A stretch of 64,000 nt of DNA from Cryptomeria japonica (taxonomy: Eukaryota; Streptophyta; Pinopsida; Cupressales; Cupressaceae), in the NCBI RefSeq assembly GCF_030272615.1, contig NC_081405.1, positions 470,880,008 to 470,944,007 of the forward strand, in the 5' to 3' direction. The notes under the pieces were generated by a model. The model saw nothing but the letters and a program-made list of their open reading frames with translations. It searched no databases and was not told where the DNA came from. Each line of letters opens with the position of its first letter. The stretch's first letter is position 1. Positions 45,930 through 57,481 of this stretch are shown here, in pieces. The translations under genes were made by a program, and so were the position numbers.

Positions 45930-47310
45930 TGATAATATGATGAAACTATAAGGATCCGGTCAACTACTGAGAGGGGGGTGAATCTGTAGATAGAAAATAA
46001 ACTAAACTTTCACCAAACAAACTTTCAACTCATAATCCAATCACTAAACTAACTAGTTTAGTCGTTGTATCAAAAATTACAACTGCACTGTCAAACTATA
46101 CCGGTTGACCAAAACATCAATGATACAATGTAACTGATCTGAAACTCAAATACCATTTGACCAAAACATTAAACCACTTCACTAATATCAGTAATAGCAC
46201 ATTTCATATAATTTTTAGTCATCTAAACATATCTAAGTGGATTTACCAGTCATTCATATCAACCATATCAAAAACACATCCACAAAATCATTCACCACTT
46301 GACACAATGATTTTTCACGTGGAAACCCAAATGGAAAAACCCCGATGGGGATGAATACCCACAAGTATTTTGAACTCTTCTGAATTTTGTCTTGTTAGGA
46401 GCCAAGCCTTGTTAGAAGCTTATACAATAATGTCATGTTAAGAACAGATCCAGTTAAGGACCACCCAATTAAGGGATTGACTACAATACCCTATTAAAGG
46501 TAATACCCTATTAGAGGTAACCTCGGTGGAGGATTTTAAATCCAAGCTAATGGATCACCTGGTTAGAGGATTTCAACAAGAAGCATGTTAAAGCTTACCC
46601 GGTTAGGGGATTTAACTTTTATAATGGTTACAGAACATGTTCTTTGTTGATCTAGAAATAACACTTCCTTGCTTAATCAGATCCTTTTCTTCTCCTATCC
46701 GCCTTCACAACATTCTGTAGACACACCTTCTGGTTCGGCAACAATCACTCTTAACCAAATTTGCCAACGCAATTACAAACAACTCAATGACCTTAAAAAA
46801 AAATACAATAGTTTGGTAACACAACACAAAACCTAAAAATCTCATAGAGATTACAAACATATCAGTTCAATCTTGACCGTTAGATTACATAGCAATCAAC
46901 TACACATTGTTCAAGACAATTTCAACTGCCCTTGGATCACCGCACATTGGATCATGTAGCTCATCACGCATCTTTCACTTCATGCTATGTAATTAATCAT
47001 TCTCAAGATAAACAGTTATCTCTATGCACCAAATCCACTTTGAAACTCATCACGTGCATCATGCTTACATGGGATCTTCATCTTCGATAATCATTTGGTC
47101 ATAGATCATCACAACTGATTCTCCAAGCTCCATCAGTTAGGGTTCTTCTTATCAAATGATTCGGGTTATCGGTTGATCTCTTTGCTTCAATAATACTATT
47201 GTTTGCCTTCACTGCTTTACTATCGGTTGCAATACATCTTCGTTACTGGTTACTATTGACATCAATGACAACCTATACTTCATCAATGCAATCTTCATGC
47301 AATGCCAACA
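45930..47310 (-). repeat. Element G 3' LTR
   Basis: 1381 bases; minus strand TGTTGGCATTGCATG to CATCATATTATCA. TTGACATCAATGACAA at 47256-47271, array of cccTTAAc-type repeats at about 46385-46620, and a gagaggggggtgaatc motif near its 3' end (45968-45985). Confidence 0.9.
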
Positions 47311-47322
47311 ATCTCCCCCTTT
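47311..47322 (-). other. Element G polypurine tract
   Basis: AAAGGGGGAGAT on the minus strand, the same 12 bases as in E and F. Confidence 0.88.
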
Positions 47323-47645
47323 GGCATTGATGGCAATACATATATCAATACCCATTGATTGTGATGATTGAGAGTAAAGCATATACACAGGTATAGGAAT
47401 CCTGGTTTACATTTTTCCATATACTCTGCTTCAACTATATCTTCATGTCTTCAACTAGTAACTGGTTGTCAATCATATACAATTATTACCCCCTTTGATA
47501 GCAATTCCAAAGTGAAGGTAAACCATATAGTTTCATGCTTCACCGATTTGCAACTAGTTGCTCTCCTTGTGGAGTAGCTCCACTCTACACCAATCCTTCT
47601 TCAATATTTTCAATAGGCTCCGGGACTAATGTCTTCCACATCTTA

Positions 47646-48245
47646 TTAATTGACTTCATGTAGGAGTACAAGGCCTAACTTACCTCTAAGATACTCAAAT
47701 GTAGCCTTAGGTAGAGGTTTAGTAAAGATATCTGCTAGCTATTCTTTAGTAGATACATGCTCTAGTGACACATCTTTTCTTTGCACTTTCTCTCTTAGGA
47801 AATGATACTTCAGCTCTCTATGATTTGTCCTAGCATGCAACATTGGGTTCTTATAAATGTTTATAGCACTAGTGTTATAATAGAAAATTCTTACCAGTTC
47901 TGATATCTTCAACTTGAAACCTTCCAAAATGTGTTTCATCCAAATTGCTTGGGTACAATTTATGTAAGCTGCAACATATTCAGCTTCTACAATTGATTGA
48001 GAGATACAACTCTATTTCTTGCTACTCCAAGATAGTAGTCTGCCTCCATGAAAAAATGCTCCTCTGATTGTACTCTTCCTATCATCAACAATGCCTTCCC
48101 AATTTGCATCTGCATAGACTTTTAAATCAAATTCTGCTACATATGGATACCATAATCCATAATCAATTGTGCCTTTAAGGTATCTGAAAAATTCTTTTGG
48201 TTGCAACCATGTGTGACTCCTTTGGACTTTTCTGAAATCTGGCAA
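47646..48245 (-). pseudogene. Element G RNase H
   Basis: VYADANWEGIVDDRKSTIRG, FFHGGRLLSWSSKK, FYYNTSAINIYKN (usual Asp replaced by Tyr), LHARTNHRELKYHFL and LADIFTKPLPKATFEYLRGK, ending LLHEVN with TAA at 47646-47648. A frameshift joins it to the reverse transcriptase near 48180-48240, and TAG codons occur within. Confidence 0.88.
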
Positions 48246-49086
48246 CCAATCCTACTGCATGAGCAATGTTTGGTCTGATATGGACAACATAATGAAGCTT
48301 ACCTATCATGGACCTGTACTCCTTTTCACCAATTGATAAAGAATCATCTTCCTTAGATAATTTACAGCCTGTAACCATTGGTGTTCCAACTGGTTTATAG
48401 TCTCCCATTCCAAAATTCTTCAACACTTCTTTCACATATTTGGATTGTGTGATAAAAATACCTTCCTTCAAAAGTTGGATTTGCAAACCTATGAATTTTT
48501 TTATCTCACCTACCAGTGACATCTCAAACTCATTCTTCATTTCATTAGAAAAATCATAACACATATCATCATTTCCTCCAAAAATGATATCATCCACAAA
48601 TACCTCACTTACCAGTATCTCATCTCCTTCTGTCTTGAGATATATGTTATTGTCTTTACTAGTTCTTTGAAAACCTATCTTCACTAAGTGAGAGTGCAAT
48701 CTTTCATACCATGCTCTAGGTGATTTCTTTAATCTATATAATGCCTTATGTAGCTTGCACACCTTATCCTTTTCTATAGTTAAAGCATAACCATCTGGTT
48801 GTTCAATGTAGAATTCATCTTCCAATATTTTGTTTAGGAATGTTGAATTAACATCCATCTGATATACTTTAAATCCTCTGTATACTGCAAATGTAAGTAA
48901 AGTCCATACTCCTTCCAATCTTGCAACTAGTGCAAATGTCTCACCATAATATTCACCTTCTTCTTGTGCATATCCTTTGCATACCAGTCTAGCTTTATTC
49001 CTGACCACTACTCCATCTTCATTCAATTTGTTTCTAAATACATATTTTGTACCTATTACATTCTTGCTCTCCAATTTGGGTACCAA
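48175..49086 (-). pseudogene. Element G reverse transcriptase
   Basis: 303 uninterrupted codons, the longest clean pol stretch in the window. Blocks: [52 protein letters not shown] (catalytic Asp), [33 protein letters not shown] (catalytic pair), LVGEIKKFIGLQIQ and [14 protein letters not shown]. The changes FAFLNG to STFLNK and YGLKQAP to YRLKKSP indicate missense decay. Confidence 0.92.
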
Positions 49087-49603
49087 TGATCAAGTATTAT
49101 TCTTCTCTATCTGGTCAAGTTCTTCTTCCATTGCCTTGATCTAGTCTTCATCTGCAAAGGCTTCTTTTGCAGACTAGGCTCAATGGTGGAAATCATACAA
49201 GAGTTCTCTCTAAGCCTTGTTCTAGTTAGCACACCTGCATCCTTATCTACAATAATCTGACCGGAGCTATGATTGAGTCTAACATAGCTTGGAATAACAT
49301 GATCTTGTTTTTCAGGTTCTTCTTCTTCTAGACCTTCCTGTTCCAGTTGAAATGGGGCTTCTCTATTCTATTCTCCAAGTTTTGGCTTTACTGGTTTTGG
49401 TTCCAAAAATGTGTAAGGTTATTATTCCTTCTCCTTGTTGGTTTCTTCTAATTTCTTAGGAAATTCATCAACTCAAACATTTACACTTTCAATGATCTTC
49501 TTAGTCCAGTTGTTGTAGCACTTGTAAGCTTTGCTCTTGGTGGAGTAACCAAGAAATATGCCTTCATCACTCTTGGCATCAAACTTACCAATATAATCAC
49601 CTC

Positions 49604-50387
49604 TTAGATAAAACATTTGCTACCAATAATTTTGAAGTAACTGAAATTAGGTGATCTACCATACCAGTACTCATAGGGTGTTTTGTCCTTACCTCTTTTA
49701 ACCACTATCCTGTTCATTGTATAAATAGTTGTCCTGATAGCTTCTCTCCAAAATGTCTTGGCTACACCTCTTTGAATTAGCATAGTCCTAGCAGCTTCAA
49801 CTACTAACAAGTTGTTCCTTTCTGCATTACCGTTCTGCTATGGTGTTCTAGGTGCAGAAAGTTGCCTCTTAATTCTATTGTTTTCATAGTATCTAGTGAA
49901 TTCCTTTGAACTAAATTCACCACCTTGATCAGTTCTTAAGCATATAATCTTTCTTCCACTTTCATTTTCAACTAAGGCTCTAAATGCCTTAAACTTGTTA
50001 AATGCTTATGTCTTGTCTTTCAAGAATGTGACCCACATCATCCTTGAAGACTCATTGGTAAATATCATGAAGTACCGATCACCTTGAATACTCCTAGTCC
50101 TCATTGTTCCACATAGGTCAGTATGAACCAAACCTAGCAAATGTTCAGCTAAGAAGGATTTTCTCTTGAAGGTTGAGGATGTCATTCCCTAACTGACATT
50201 CCTTGCATAGAACATTCACTGGTTTGTCCAACTGTGGAAAACCTCTTACTAATTTGGACTTACTGACTCTTACAATGTTATCAAAATTTACATGATAAAA
50301 TCTCCAATACCAAAGCCAACTATCTTCTACTTTTGCAATTACACAACTGTTGAATTTTGAGTTTAAATGAAATAAGTTACCTCTAGT
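49604..50387 (-). pseudogene. Element G integrase
   Basis: Zinc module remnants (WRFYHVNFDN, CKECQLG), first acidic block near 50100-50140, LRTDQGGEF-type second block near 49920-49950 and NGNAERNN with the Glu. C-terminal MLVVEAARTMLIQRGVAKTF and YGRSPNFSYFKIIGSKCF. TAG interrupts PQQNG (reads TP-stop-QNG), and at least two frameshifts occur between 50000 and 50220. An acidic linker of about 500 bases with stops (49087-49603) joins it to reverse transcriptase. Confidence 0.85.
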
Positions 50388-50816
50388 CTATTTGTCAGTC
50401 ACAATCAATTCACCTTTCTTTCCATAAACCTTGCACACTCCATTATTGAATTCCAGTGGGTAACCTTTGTCATTGAGTTGAGCAACACTCAAAAGATTGT
50501 GTTTCAGTCCTTCAACCCGGTAGACATCATCTACACTACTTTTACTGTTCAAGGAGATGGATCCTTTCCATTTCACCATGTAGGGTGAGTCATTCCCAAA
50601 TCTGACAACACCTCCATCAAATTCCCTCAAAGTAAGAAACTTACTCCAGTCACCAGTCATGTGGTGTGAACAACCACTATCTATAATCCAGTCATTTGAA
50701 CTATCCATGTGAGATACCAATGCCTTTTGATGTGATATATCTTCTTTAATAGCAACAATGGCAATGTCCTCATTTGCATCTTCCTCAGATTCTTCATTTG
50801 TAATTCCTCCATCCAC
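50388..50816 (-). pseudogene. Element G aspartic protease
   Basis: Active site DWIIDSGCSHHMTGD is intact, followed by GGVVRFGNDSPYMVKWKGSI and GLKHNLLSVAQLNDKGYPLE, typical of the copia protease domain. Stop TAG after IVTDK. Confidence 0.88.
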
Positions 50817-51730
50817 TGCAATGAGACAATGTCTTTTACCTTTGCCTTTATACTTCCTATACTTCTCACGTTTTTCCTCATTATCTCCATTTGGATAGTT
50901 AGCAACAATATGTCCAATCCGGTTACATGCAAAACACTTTAGTGGTAATTTACCTCTGTACTTACCAATACCTCTGGGTAACTACTTGGCCAACAATGCT
51001 TCAAGCTCAATCAAACTATCTTCATCATCTACCTCTCTACTGGATCTAGACTCATGGTTGTAGCTCACTTCTCTTCTTTTCCTTACCAGTGGGGTTGAGA
51101 CTGAGGCTCTAAATGCAAATTCTGATCTTTGAACACTTCCATCAAAACTATTTAATTCAAATGCAGTTAATTTACCAATGATAGAGTCAAGAGTTACCTT
51201 TTTCTTATCAATAAATTTGAGTTTGTGAATGGCTGCAACTCGGATAGCGTACACTGGTAGAAGGGTTCTTAACACCTTGCTAACCACAATGGTATCCTCC
51301 ACTGTACCTCCAACACTTTTTATTTCTCTGACTATCTCCTTGATCCTCTGACCATACTGTTGAATTTTTTCTCCTTCAGCCATCCACATATCATCAAATT
51401 TTCCTTCAAGACTCTCTTCTTTGGCAATCTAACATGCTCGTTAGCGCTATAGATTTATTCCAGTTTCTTCCATACTTCATATGTGGTCTCCAATCCATGA
51501 ACATCAACATATTCTAAATCAGACAAGGAACTGATGATGGTCTCAAATGCTTGATTATTCTCTTGTTGCTCCTTCTTTTGATCATCTGTCAGAATCCTGC
51601 TAGGCAAGTTATATTTAGTAACAATATGTTCCCAATATTGACTTCCTAAGCTCTTGATGTAGAAATTCATCCTATCACTCTAGATTCTATAGCTTTCCCT
51701 ATTGAACTTTGGACCTTCTTTCTTCATCAT
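50817..51730 (-). pseudogene. Element G gag
   Basis: Start MMKKEGPKFNRESYRI at 51730. Core blocks ILTDDQKKEQQENNQAFETI, YEVWKKLE, then after a TAA and a frameshift GKFDDMWMAEGEKIQQYGQR and VLRTLLPVYAIRV. The zinc knuckle CFACNRIGHIVANYPN again has Tyr for the last Cys, as in E. Confidence 0.87.
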
Positions 51731-51787
51731 GTTCTCCTAGATCTTTTCCTCAAGCTATTAGGCTTTAACTCAAGAGGACCTGGACAA

Positions 51788-51800
51788 CTCTGATACCAAT
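51788..51800 (-). other. Element G primer-binding site
   Basis: ATTGGTATCAGAG on the minus strand, directly after the 5' LTR. Confidence 0.9.
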
Positions 51801-53152
51801 TGATAATATGATGAAAGTATAAGGATCCGATCAACTACTGAGAGGGGGGGGATGAATCAGTAGATAGAAAATAAAATAAACTTTCACCAAACAAACTTTC
51901 AACTCAAAATCCAATCACTAAACTAACTAGTTTAGTCACTGTATGAAAAATTGCAACTCCACTGTCAAACTTTACCAGTTGACCAAAACATCAATGATAT
52001 AATGCAACAGATCTAAAACTCAAATACCATTTAACAACTTCACTAATACCTGTAATAGCACATTTCAGATCATTTTCGGTCATCTAAACATATCTAAGTG
52101 GATTTACCAATTATTCATATGAACCATATCAAAAACACATCCAAAAAATCATTCACCACTTGGCACAATGATTTTTCACATGGAAACCCAAATGGAGAAA
52201 AACCAATTTTGAACTCTTCTAAAGTTCACCCTGTTAGGAGCCAAGCCTTGTTAGAAGCTTATAAAATAATGTCTTGTTAAGAACAAATCTGGTTAAGGAC
52301 CACCCAGTTAAGGGATTGACTACAATACCCTGTTAAAGGTAATACCTTGTTAGAGGTAACCTCAGTGGAGGAATTAAATCCAAGCTAATGGATCACCTGG
52401 TTAGAGGATTTCAATAACATGTCTGTTAAAGCTTACCCAGTTAGGGGATTTAACTGTTGTAATGGTTAGAGAACAACATGTTCTATGTTGATCTAGAAAT
52501 AGCACTTCCTTGCTTTATCAGATCTTTTTTTGCTCCTATTTGCCTTCAAAACATTCTGCAAACACACCTTTTGGTTTGGCAACAATCACACTTAACCAAA
52601 TTTGCCAACACAATTACAAACAACTCATTGACCTTAAAAACAAATACAATAGGTCGGTAACACAACAAAAAACCTACAAATCTCATAGAGATTACAAACA
52701 TATCAGTTCAATCTTGATCGTTAGGTTACATAGCAATCAACTACACATTGTTCAAGACAACTTCAACCTCTCTTGGATCACCACACATTGGATCTTGTAG
52801 CTCATCACACATTTTTTACTTCATGCTATACAATTTATCATTCCCAAGATAAACGGTTGTCTCTACGTGCCAAATCCACTTTGAAACTCATCACGTGCAT
52901 CATGCTTACATGTCATCTTCATCTTCGATCATCATTCAGGCATAGATCATCACAACCAACTCTCCAAGCTCCATCAGTTAGGGTTATGCTTATCAACTGG
53001 TTAGGGTTACCGGTTGATCTCTCTACTTCAATAATACTACCGGTTGCCTTCACTACTTTACTACCAGTTTCTTTGCTGCACCATTACCGGTTACTATGGA
53101 CATCAATGACAACACTATACTTCATCAGTTCAATCTTCATGCAATGCCAATA
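51801..53152 (-). repeat. Element G 5' LTR
   Basis: 1352 bases, co-linear with 45930-47310. The outer ccaaca has become ccaata, and the end is fixed by the GATAT duplication. Repeat array at 52215-52460. Confidence 0.9.
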
Positions 53153-53157
53153 GATAT

Positions 53158-53578
53158 CATCAACAAAAACTTCAACAATAAAAATGTTATCATTCTCAAA
53201 TTTGAAATATACTGACTTCATTCAATTTATTCTAGAACACCCATTTAGTACCAATCACATTCTTGTCTTTAGGTCTCGAAACAAGCTCCCAAGTGTTATT
53301 CTTTTCAATATGATTCAACTCTTCTTCCATTACTTTTATCCAATTTTCATCCTTACATACTTCTACCACATCTTTAGGTTCAATCTTTGAAATCAAACAT
53401 ATCTCTTCAGAAGCAATCCTCCTCCTAGTCATCACACCTTTATTCTTGTCACCAATAATCTGATTTTCTAAATGATTAAATTTTACATACCTCAGAGTCT
53501 TCTGATTGTTCTGATTTTTCAGGCTCTTGCATTTCTTCACCAATGACAATAATATCTGGATTAACTGTCTCCACCAGA
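53158..53578 (-). pseudogene. Element F reverse transcriptase N-terminus with internal deletion
   Basis: TRRRIASEEICLISKIEPKD, NWIKVMEEELNHIEKNNTWE and NVIGTKWVF-stop-NKLNE match the RT start. The next recognisable residues are YFKFENDNIFIVEVFVDDI, which in E and G lie about 125 codons further on. The intervening 370 or so bases, including the QMDV catalytic Asp and the YGLKQAPRAWY block, are missing. Element G then interrupts at VDDI. Confidence 0.85.
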
Positions 53579-54680
53579 TCAATCTGCTTCTGTCTGCACA
53601 AGCTTAGGGATATCTTCATCATCAAAATCATAACTACATGCTCTGATCTGCTTTCCAAGATATTCATCTACCTTCACATTTGTACTCTCAATTATCTTCT
53701 TTAGTCTCTTGTTATAGCACCAGTAGGCCTTTCTCTTAGTAGAGTATCCCAAGAATATTCCTCCATCAGATCTTGCATCAAACTTTCCTATATCCTCATC
53801 TCTCTTGATATAACATTTACTTCCAAAAGTTTTAAAATATCTAACTATAGGAACATGACCAAACCATAGCTCATAAGGAATCTTACCAGAATCACCTTTA
53901 ACATGCATTAGGTTGAATTTGTAAACATCAGTGCTAACAACTTCTCTCCAAAAGGTCTGTGCAATATTTCCTTCAATCAACATAGCCCTTGCAGCATCCA
54001 AGATAGTTCTATTTTTCCATTCAACAAATCCATTCTATTGAGGAGTTATAGGAGCAAATAACTGTCTTCTTATTCCATTCCTCCCACAGAATGTATCAAA
54101 CTATCCTGATGTAAATTCTCTTCATTTGTTAGATCTCAGACACTTCAACTTCAATCCAGTCTCAAGTCTCCACTCAATCTTTGAATATCTTGAATTTCTC
54201 CAATGCTTCCGATTTCTCCTTTAAGAAGGTAACCCATATCATTTTTGAATAGTCATCAATCAAAAACATGAAATATATGTCACCCTGCATGCTTCTCACT
54301 CTAGTAGGACCACCTAAGTCAGTATGAACAAGATCTAGCAATCCATTAGATGAATACAACTTACTCTTAAATGAAGTTCTTGTTTTCTTTCCCATCTGAC
54401 ATTCCTTACATACCAGATTAGTAGGCTTCACAATCTTAGGCAAATCTCTAACAACTTGAGTAGAACTTATCCTTACCATGCAATCAAAATTAACATGATA
54501 CATCCTCCTATGCCACAACCAACTTTCATCAATTTCAGAAATCAAACACCTTTTCTCATCAGCATTCAAGTGAAAGATATTACCTTTAGTCTTAGTTCCA
54601 AATGCAATCTCTATACTGGAGGCATTTAGGATCTTAAATTTACCATTCTTGAATTGTAAATCATATCCCTTGTCAACCAT
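53579..54680 (-). pseudogene. Element F integrase
   Basis: Pre-integrase GYDLQFKNGKFKI, zinc module WLWHRRMYHVNFD and CKECQMGKKTRTSF, first Asp LVHTDLGGPTRVRSMQGDIY, DDYSKMIWVTFLKEKSEALE, Glu block NGFVEWKN preceded by TAG (TPQ-stop-NG). C-terminus TFWREVVSTDVYKF, IFLGYSTKRKAYWCYNKRLK. At least two frameshifts lie around 54100-54174, and the second Asp block there is decayed. Confidence 0.88.
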
Positions 54681-54902
54681 CTATCCAGTACTCAAAATAT
54701 TATGCTTCAATCCTTCAACATACAAGACATCATCAATATTATGCTTACCATTGAAAGATATAGAACCTTCACCATGAATCACACAAGCTTTGTCATCTCC
54801 AAATCTCACTATTCTACCATCATACCTTTCAATACTCACAAATTTTCTTTTGCCACCTGTCATATGATGTGAACAATCTTTGTGAATCACCCATTCATAT
54901 TT
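54681..54902 (-). pseudogene. Element F protease, active site lost
   Basis: Aligned with WIIDSGCSHHMTG of G, this reads WVIHKDCSHHMTG, so the D-S-G triad is H-K-D. It is preceded by a TAG. The rest (RFGDDKACVIHGEGSISFNG, VEGLKHNILSTG) is well preserved. Confidence 0.85.
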
Positions 54903-56048
54903 CTATTTAATCTTAGAAGCTAAATCATTTTCCTCAACAATGTAGCTTGTAGGATTCACTGATACCAGATCATCTTCCTTGATAGCAATAAATACAAATT
55001 CATCTTCTGAATTCCTATTCCATGATTCCTCATTTGTCACACCTTCATCAATAGTATAATAGCATCTCTTTTGATTTCTGTATTTTTGGTAGGGCTTATA
55101 GGGCTTATCATTCTTATCATGCTTCTCATATCTATCATACGTGTCAGATCTATCATTCCTTTCATGCTTATCATATCTAGACATTCTCTCAAGACACCTA
55201 GAAGCAAAACGTCCTATCTTATTACAAGAGAAACATGTCAAAGGTAACTTCCCATCATACTTGTCAGCTCCTTTAGGCAATCTATGAGCAAGAAGGGCTT
55301 CACGATCATCCAATTCTCTTTATTTCTCTTCCATCTCTCTCTTCTCTCTTTCAAATCTGGATACCCAACATGAACTTTCTCTTGGATCATACTTCTGCTT
55401 CACAGATACAAAGGCTTTGAATGTAGTCTCTGATTTCCCATGTGATTCTCCAAATTCACTCAACTCAAATGTAGTAAGATTTCCAACCAACATGTCTCTA
55501 TTCATTGTAGTCACACTCTGGATCTCATCAATTGCAACTACCTTATGTTTGTAAGCAGGGGGCAATGATCTCAGCACCTTAGCAACAATCTCATCTTCTT
55601 CAAGGGTTCCACCAACACATTTGATATTCATGAAAAGATCATTCACTTTATCCATAAAGGTTGATATATTTTCCTCTTCTCTCATATTCAATTCTTCATA
55701 CTTCCCTTTCAAGCTTTGCAACTTAGCAACTTTAACTTGTGCATCACCTTCATACAAGGTCTCTAGCTTCTTCCAGATCTCATGTGCAGTCTACAAACCA
55801 ATCACATTAGTCATCTCTGAATCAGTCAAGGCACTTAGCAATTCTTCCTTAGATATTATGTTAAGTTTAGCATCCTTGATCTTAGCAACAGTAACCGATC
55901 CATTCTAAGGAACATTGTAGACAATCTTTGTTATCTTCCAATACTCATCTCCAAGACATTTCAAGTTAAGTTTCATTCGGTCCTTCCAAACAATGTAATT
56001 GCTTCCATAAAATCTAGGACTCTCCTTCTTGAACACATAAGTTTCCAT
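54903..56048 (-). pseudogene. Element F gag
   Basis: Start METYVFKKESPRFYGSNYIV at 56048, ending after the knuckle. Blocks WKDRMKLNLKCLGDEYW, YEGDAQVKVAKLQSLKGKYE, EEENISTFMDKVNDLFMNIK and AKVLRSLPPAYKHKV are typical UBN2. Knuckle CFSCNKIGRFASRC has Arg for His. A run of RYDKHERNDRSD-type repeats follows the knuckle (about 55090-55190). TAG codons follow YNVP and VIGL. Confidence 0.88.
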
Positions 56049-56090
56049 CCTGAATCACCTCAAGCAGTCAAGCTTCTTCTGGAGGATCTA

Positions 56091-56104
56091 GCTCTGATAC
56101 CAAT
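56091..56104 (-). other. Element F primer-binding site
   Basis: ATTGGTATCAGAGC on the minus strand, directly after the 5' LTR. Confidence 0.9.
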
Positions 56105-57476
56105 TGTTAGCAGCAACTAAGAAGGAAAACTAAGAGGGGGGTGAATCAGTTTTCACCGGATTAATCAAATTAAGAACGATTTCAGATCTAAACAACTGCA
56201 TCAAGAATAAAGATAAGCACAATAGAACAAACACACATAACACCAAGATTTTGACGTGGAAAACTTGGTTAAGGGAAAAACAATGGTGGGAACCTACCCA
56301 CAATAAGATGATACTCTGTGGTAGTATGTGTAAATATTAAAATGGGGAATGCACATGCATTCAGGCACACTTCCTAGAGCTCACTGCTCAAAATAGATGA
56401 CCCAGAAGGCTCCAACCCTTAGGGAAGGTTCACTACCTCACAATAAGATATATAATACAATCTAGATTACATGAACTGCAAATATAGCATCTGCCAATGC
56501 CTGATGATAGTTTTAGTTAAGCACATCTGTTGCCCTACAACAATCTCTGCTCAATTCACCACACTAAAGGATAAATTCTCTTATGCATACACACACCACT
56601 AACCGATAATGTAGACACCACATCGACGCCCAAATTATATGACTCTACCATCTATTTATACAATTCATCAACCTTGACTACAAGGTCAGCCAAACCCTCA
56701 ACAGTCAATTATAAAATTATATCACATGGTACATATATGAACCACCAGACCAATATAATGATATACATGACATAGCATGGACCTAAACCAAATATTCAAA
56801 CACGCATCACCACTGGAAATCTTGCCAAGATCAACCACAACACAACCTCAACACACTACACCACCAAGAATACTGCTTAACACGAAGAATATCACCAAAT
56901 CAATAAAATCACCAAGAATATGCACAAGGATAAATACAAACCACCAAAACAAATAGGACATGATTAGGAAGCACCAACAAGCACATTAGAACCATCCACA
57001 ATAGCTGCACCAACACCACTTATTCAAATATTCATCGATCAACATGCTAACTCACATGAACACTCAACACTAGCAATTCAAACTAGAAAGATAACTTGCG
57101 GCCCACCAAATCACAAACCATCAGAACTGAAGATACACATGAACATCCAAAACATTCTCCCAAATACACAACCAAAGAAATGATCATACCAAAGCTCACC
57201 AGATCAAACACCAAACTCTCCCAACCATGGCACAGAAAGATTGAACTACAAACCAGATCAAATAATATGATCAAGCAATCTTCTAGATCACTAAAACCAA
57301 TAAGGAATAAAGTAGAGATACTAGATATACTTCATTACTAAACCACAAATCCTCAAGCCAACCAAATCAATGTAATGCAATCACTAGAACATGAAACAAC
57401 TCTTTGCAATACTAAAGCACAAGAATATGTTGACATCAATGACAACAACATATCCTAGCAGCAAAAATATCCAACA
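56105..57476 (-). repeat. Element F 5' LTR
   Basis: 1372 bases, minus strand TGTTGGATATTTTTGCTG to GTTGCTGCTAACA, co-linear with the 3' LTR. TTGACATCAATGACAA at 57430-57445; TATA box at 56652-56660. Confidence 0.9.
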
Positions 57477-57481
57477 ACACT

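Larger units (their letters stand above)
45930..53152 (-). mobile_element. Element G: full-length Ty1/copia LTR retrotransposon nested in F
   Basis: 7223 bases flanked by GATAT at 45925-45929 and 53153-53157, so it split the catalytic VFVDDI codons of the F reverse transcriptase. LTRs of 1381 and 1352 bases, primer site ATTGGTATCAGAG, gag-pol 51730 down to 47646, polypurine tract at 47311-47322. Its gag and protease are close to those of E; it belongs to the same lineage but its LTR differs. Confidence 0.93.
43278..57476 (-). mobile_element. Element F: Ty1/copia LTR retrotransposon interrupted by element G
   Basis: Minus orientation. 5' LTR 56105-57476, primer site 56091-56104, gag-pol 56048 down to 53158, then G, then the rest of pol from 45924 to 44988, polypurine tract and 3' LTR 43278-44642. 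The flanks GCACC (43273-43277) and ACACT (57477-57481) agree at three of five bases with two transitions, so they may be an old duplication. Without G the element is about 7 kb. It carries a large reverse transcriptase deletion and a ruined protease motif. Confidence 0.9.
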
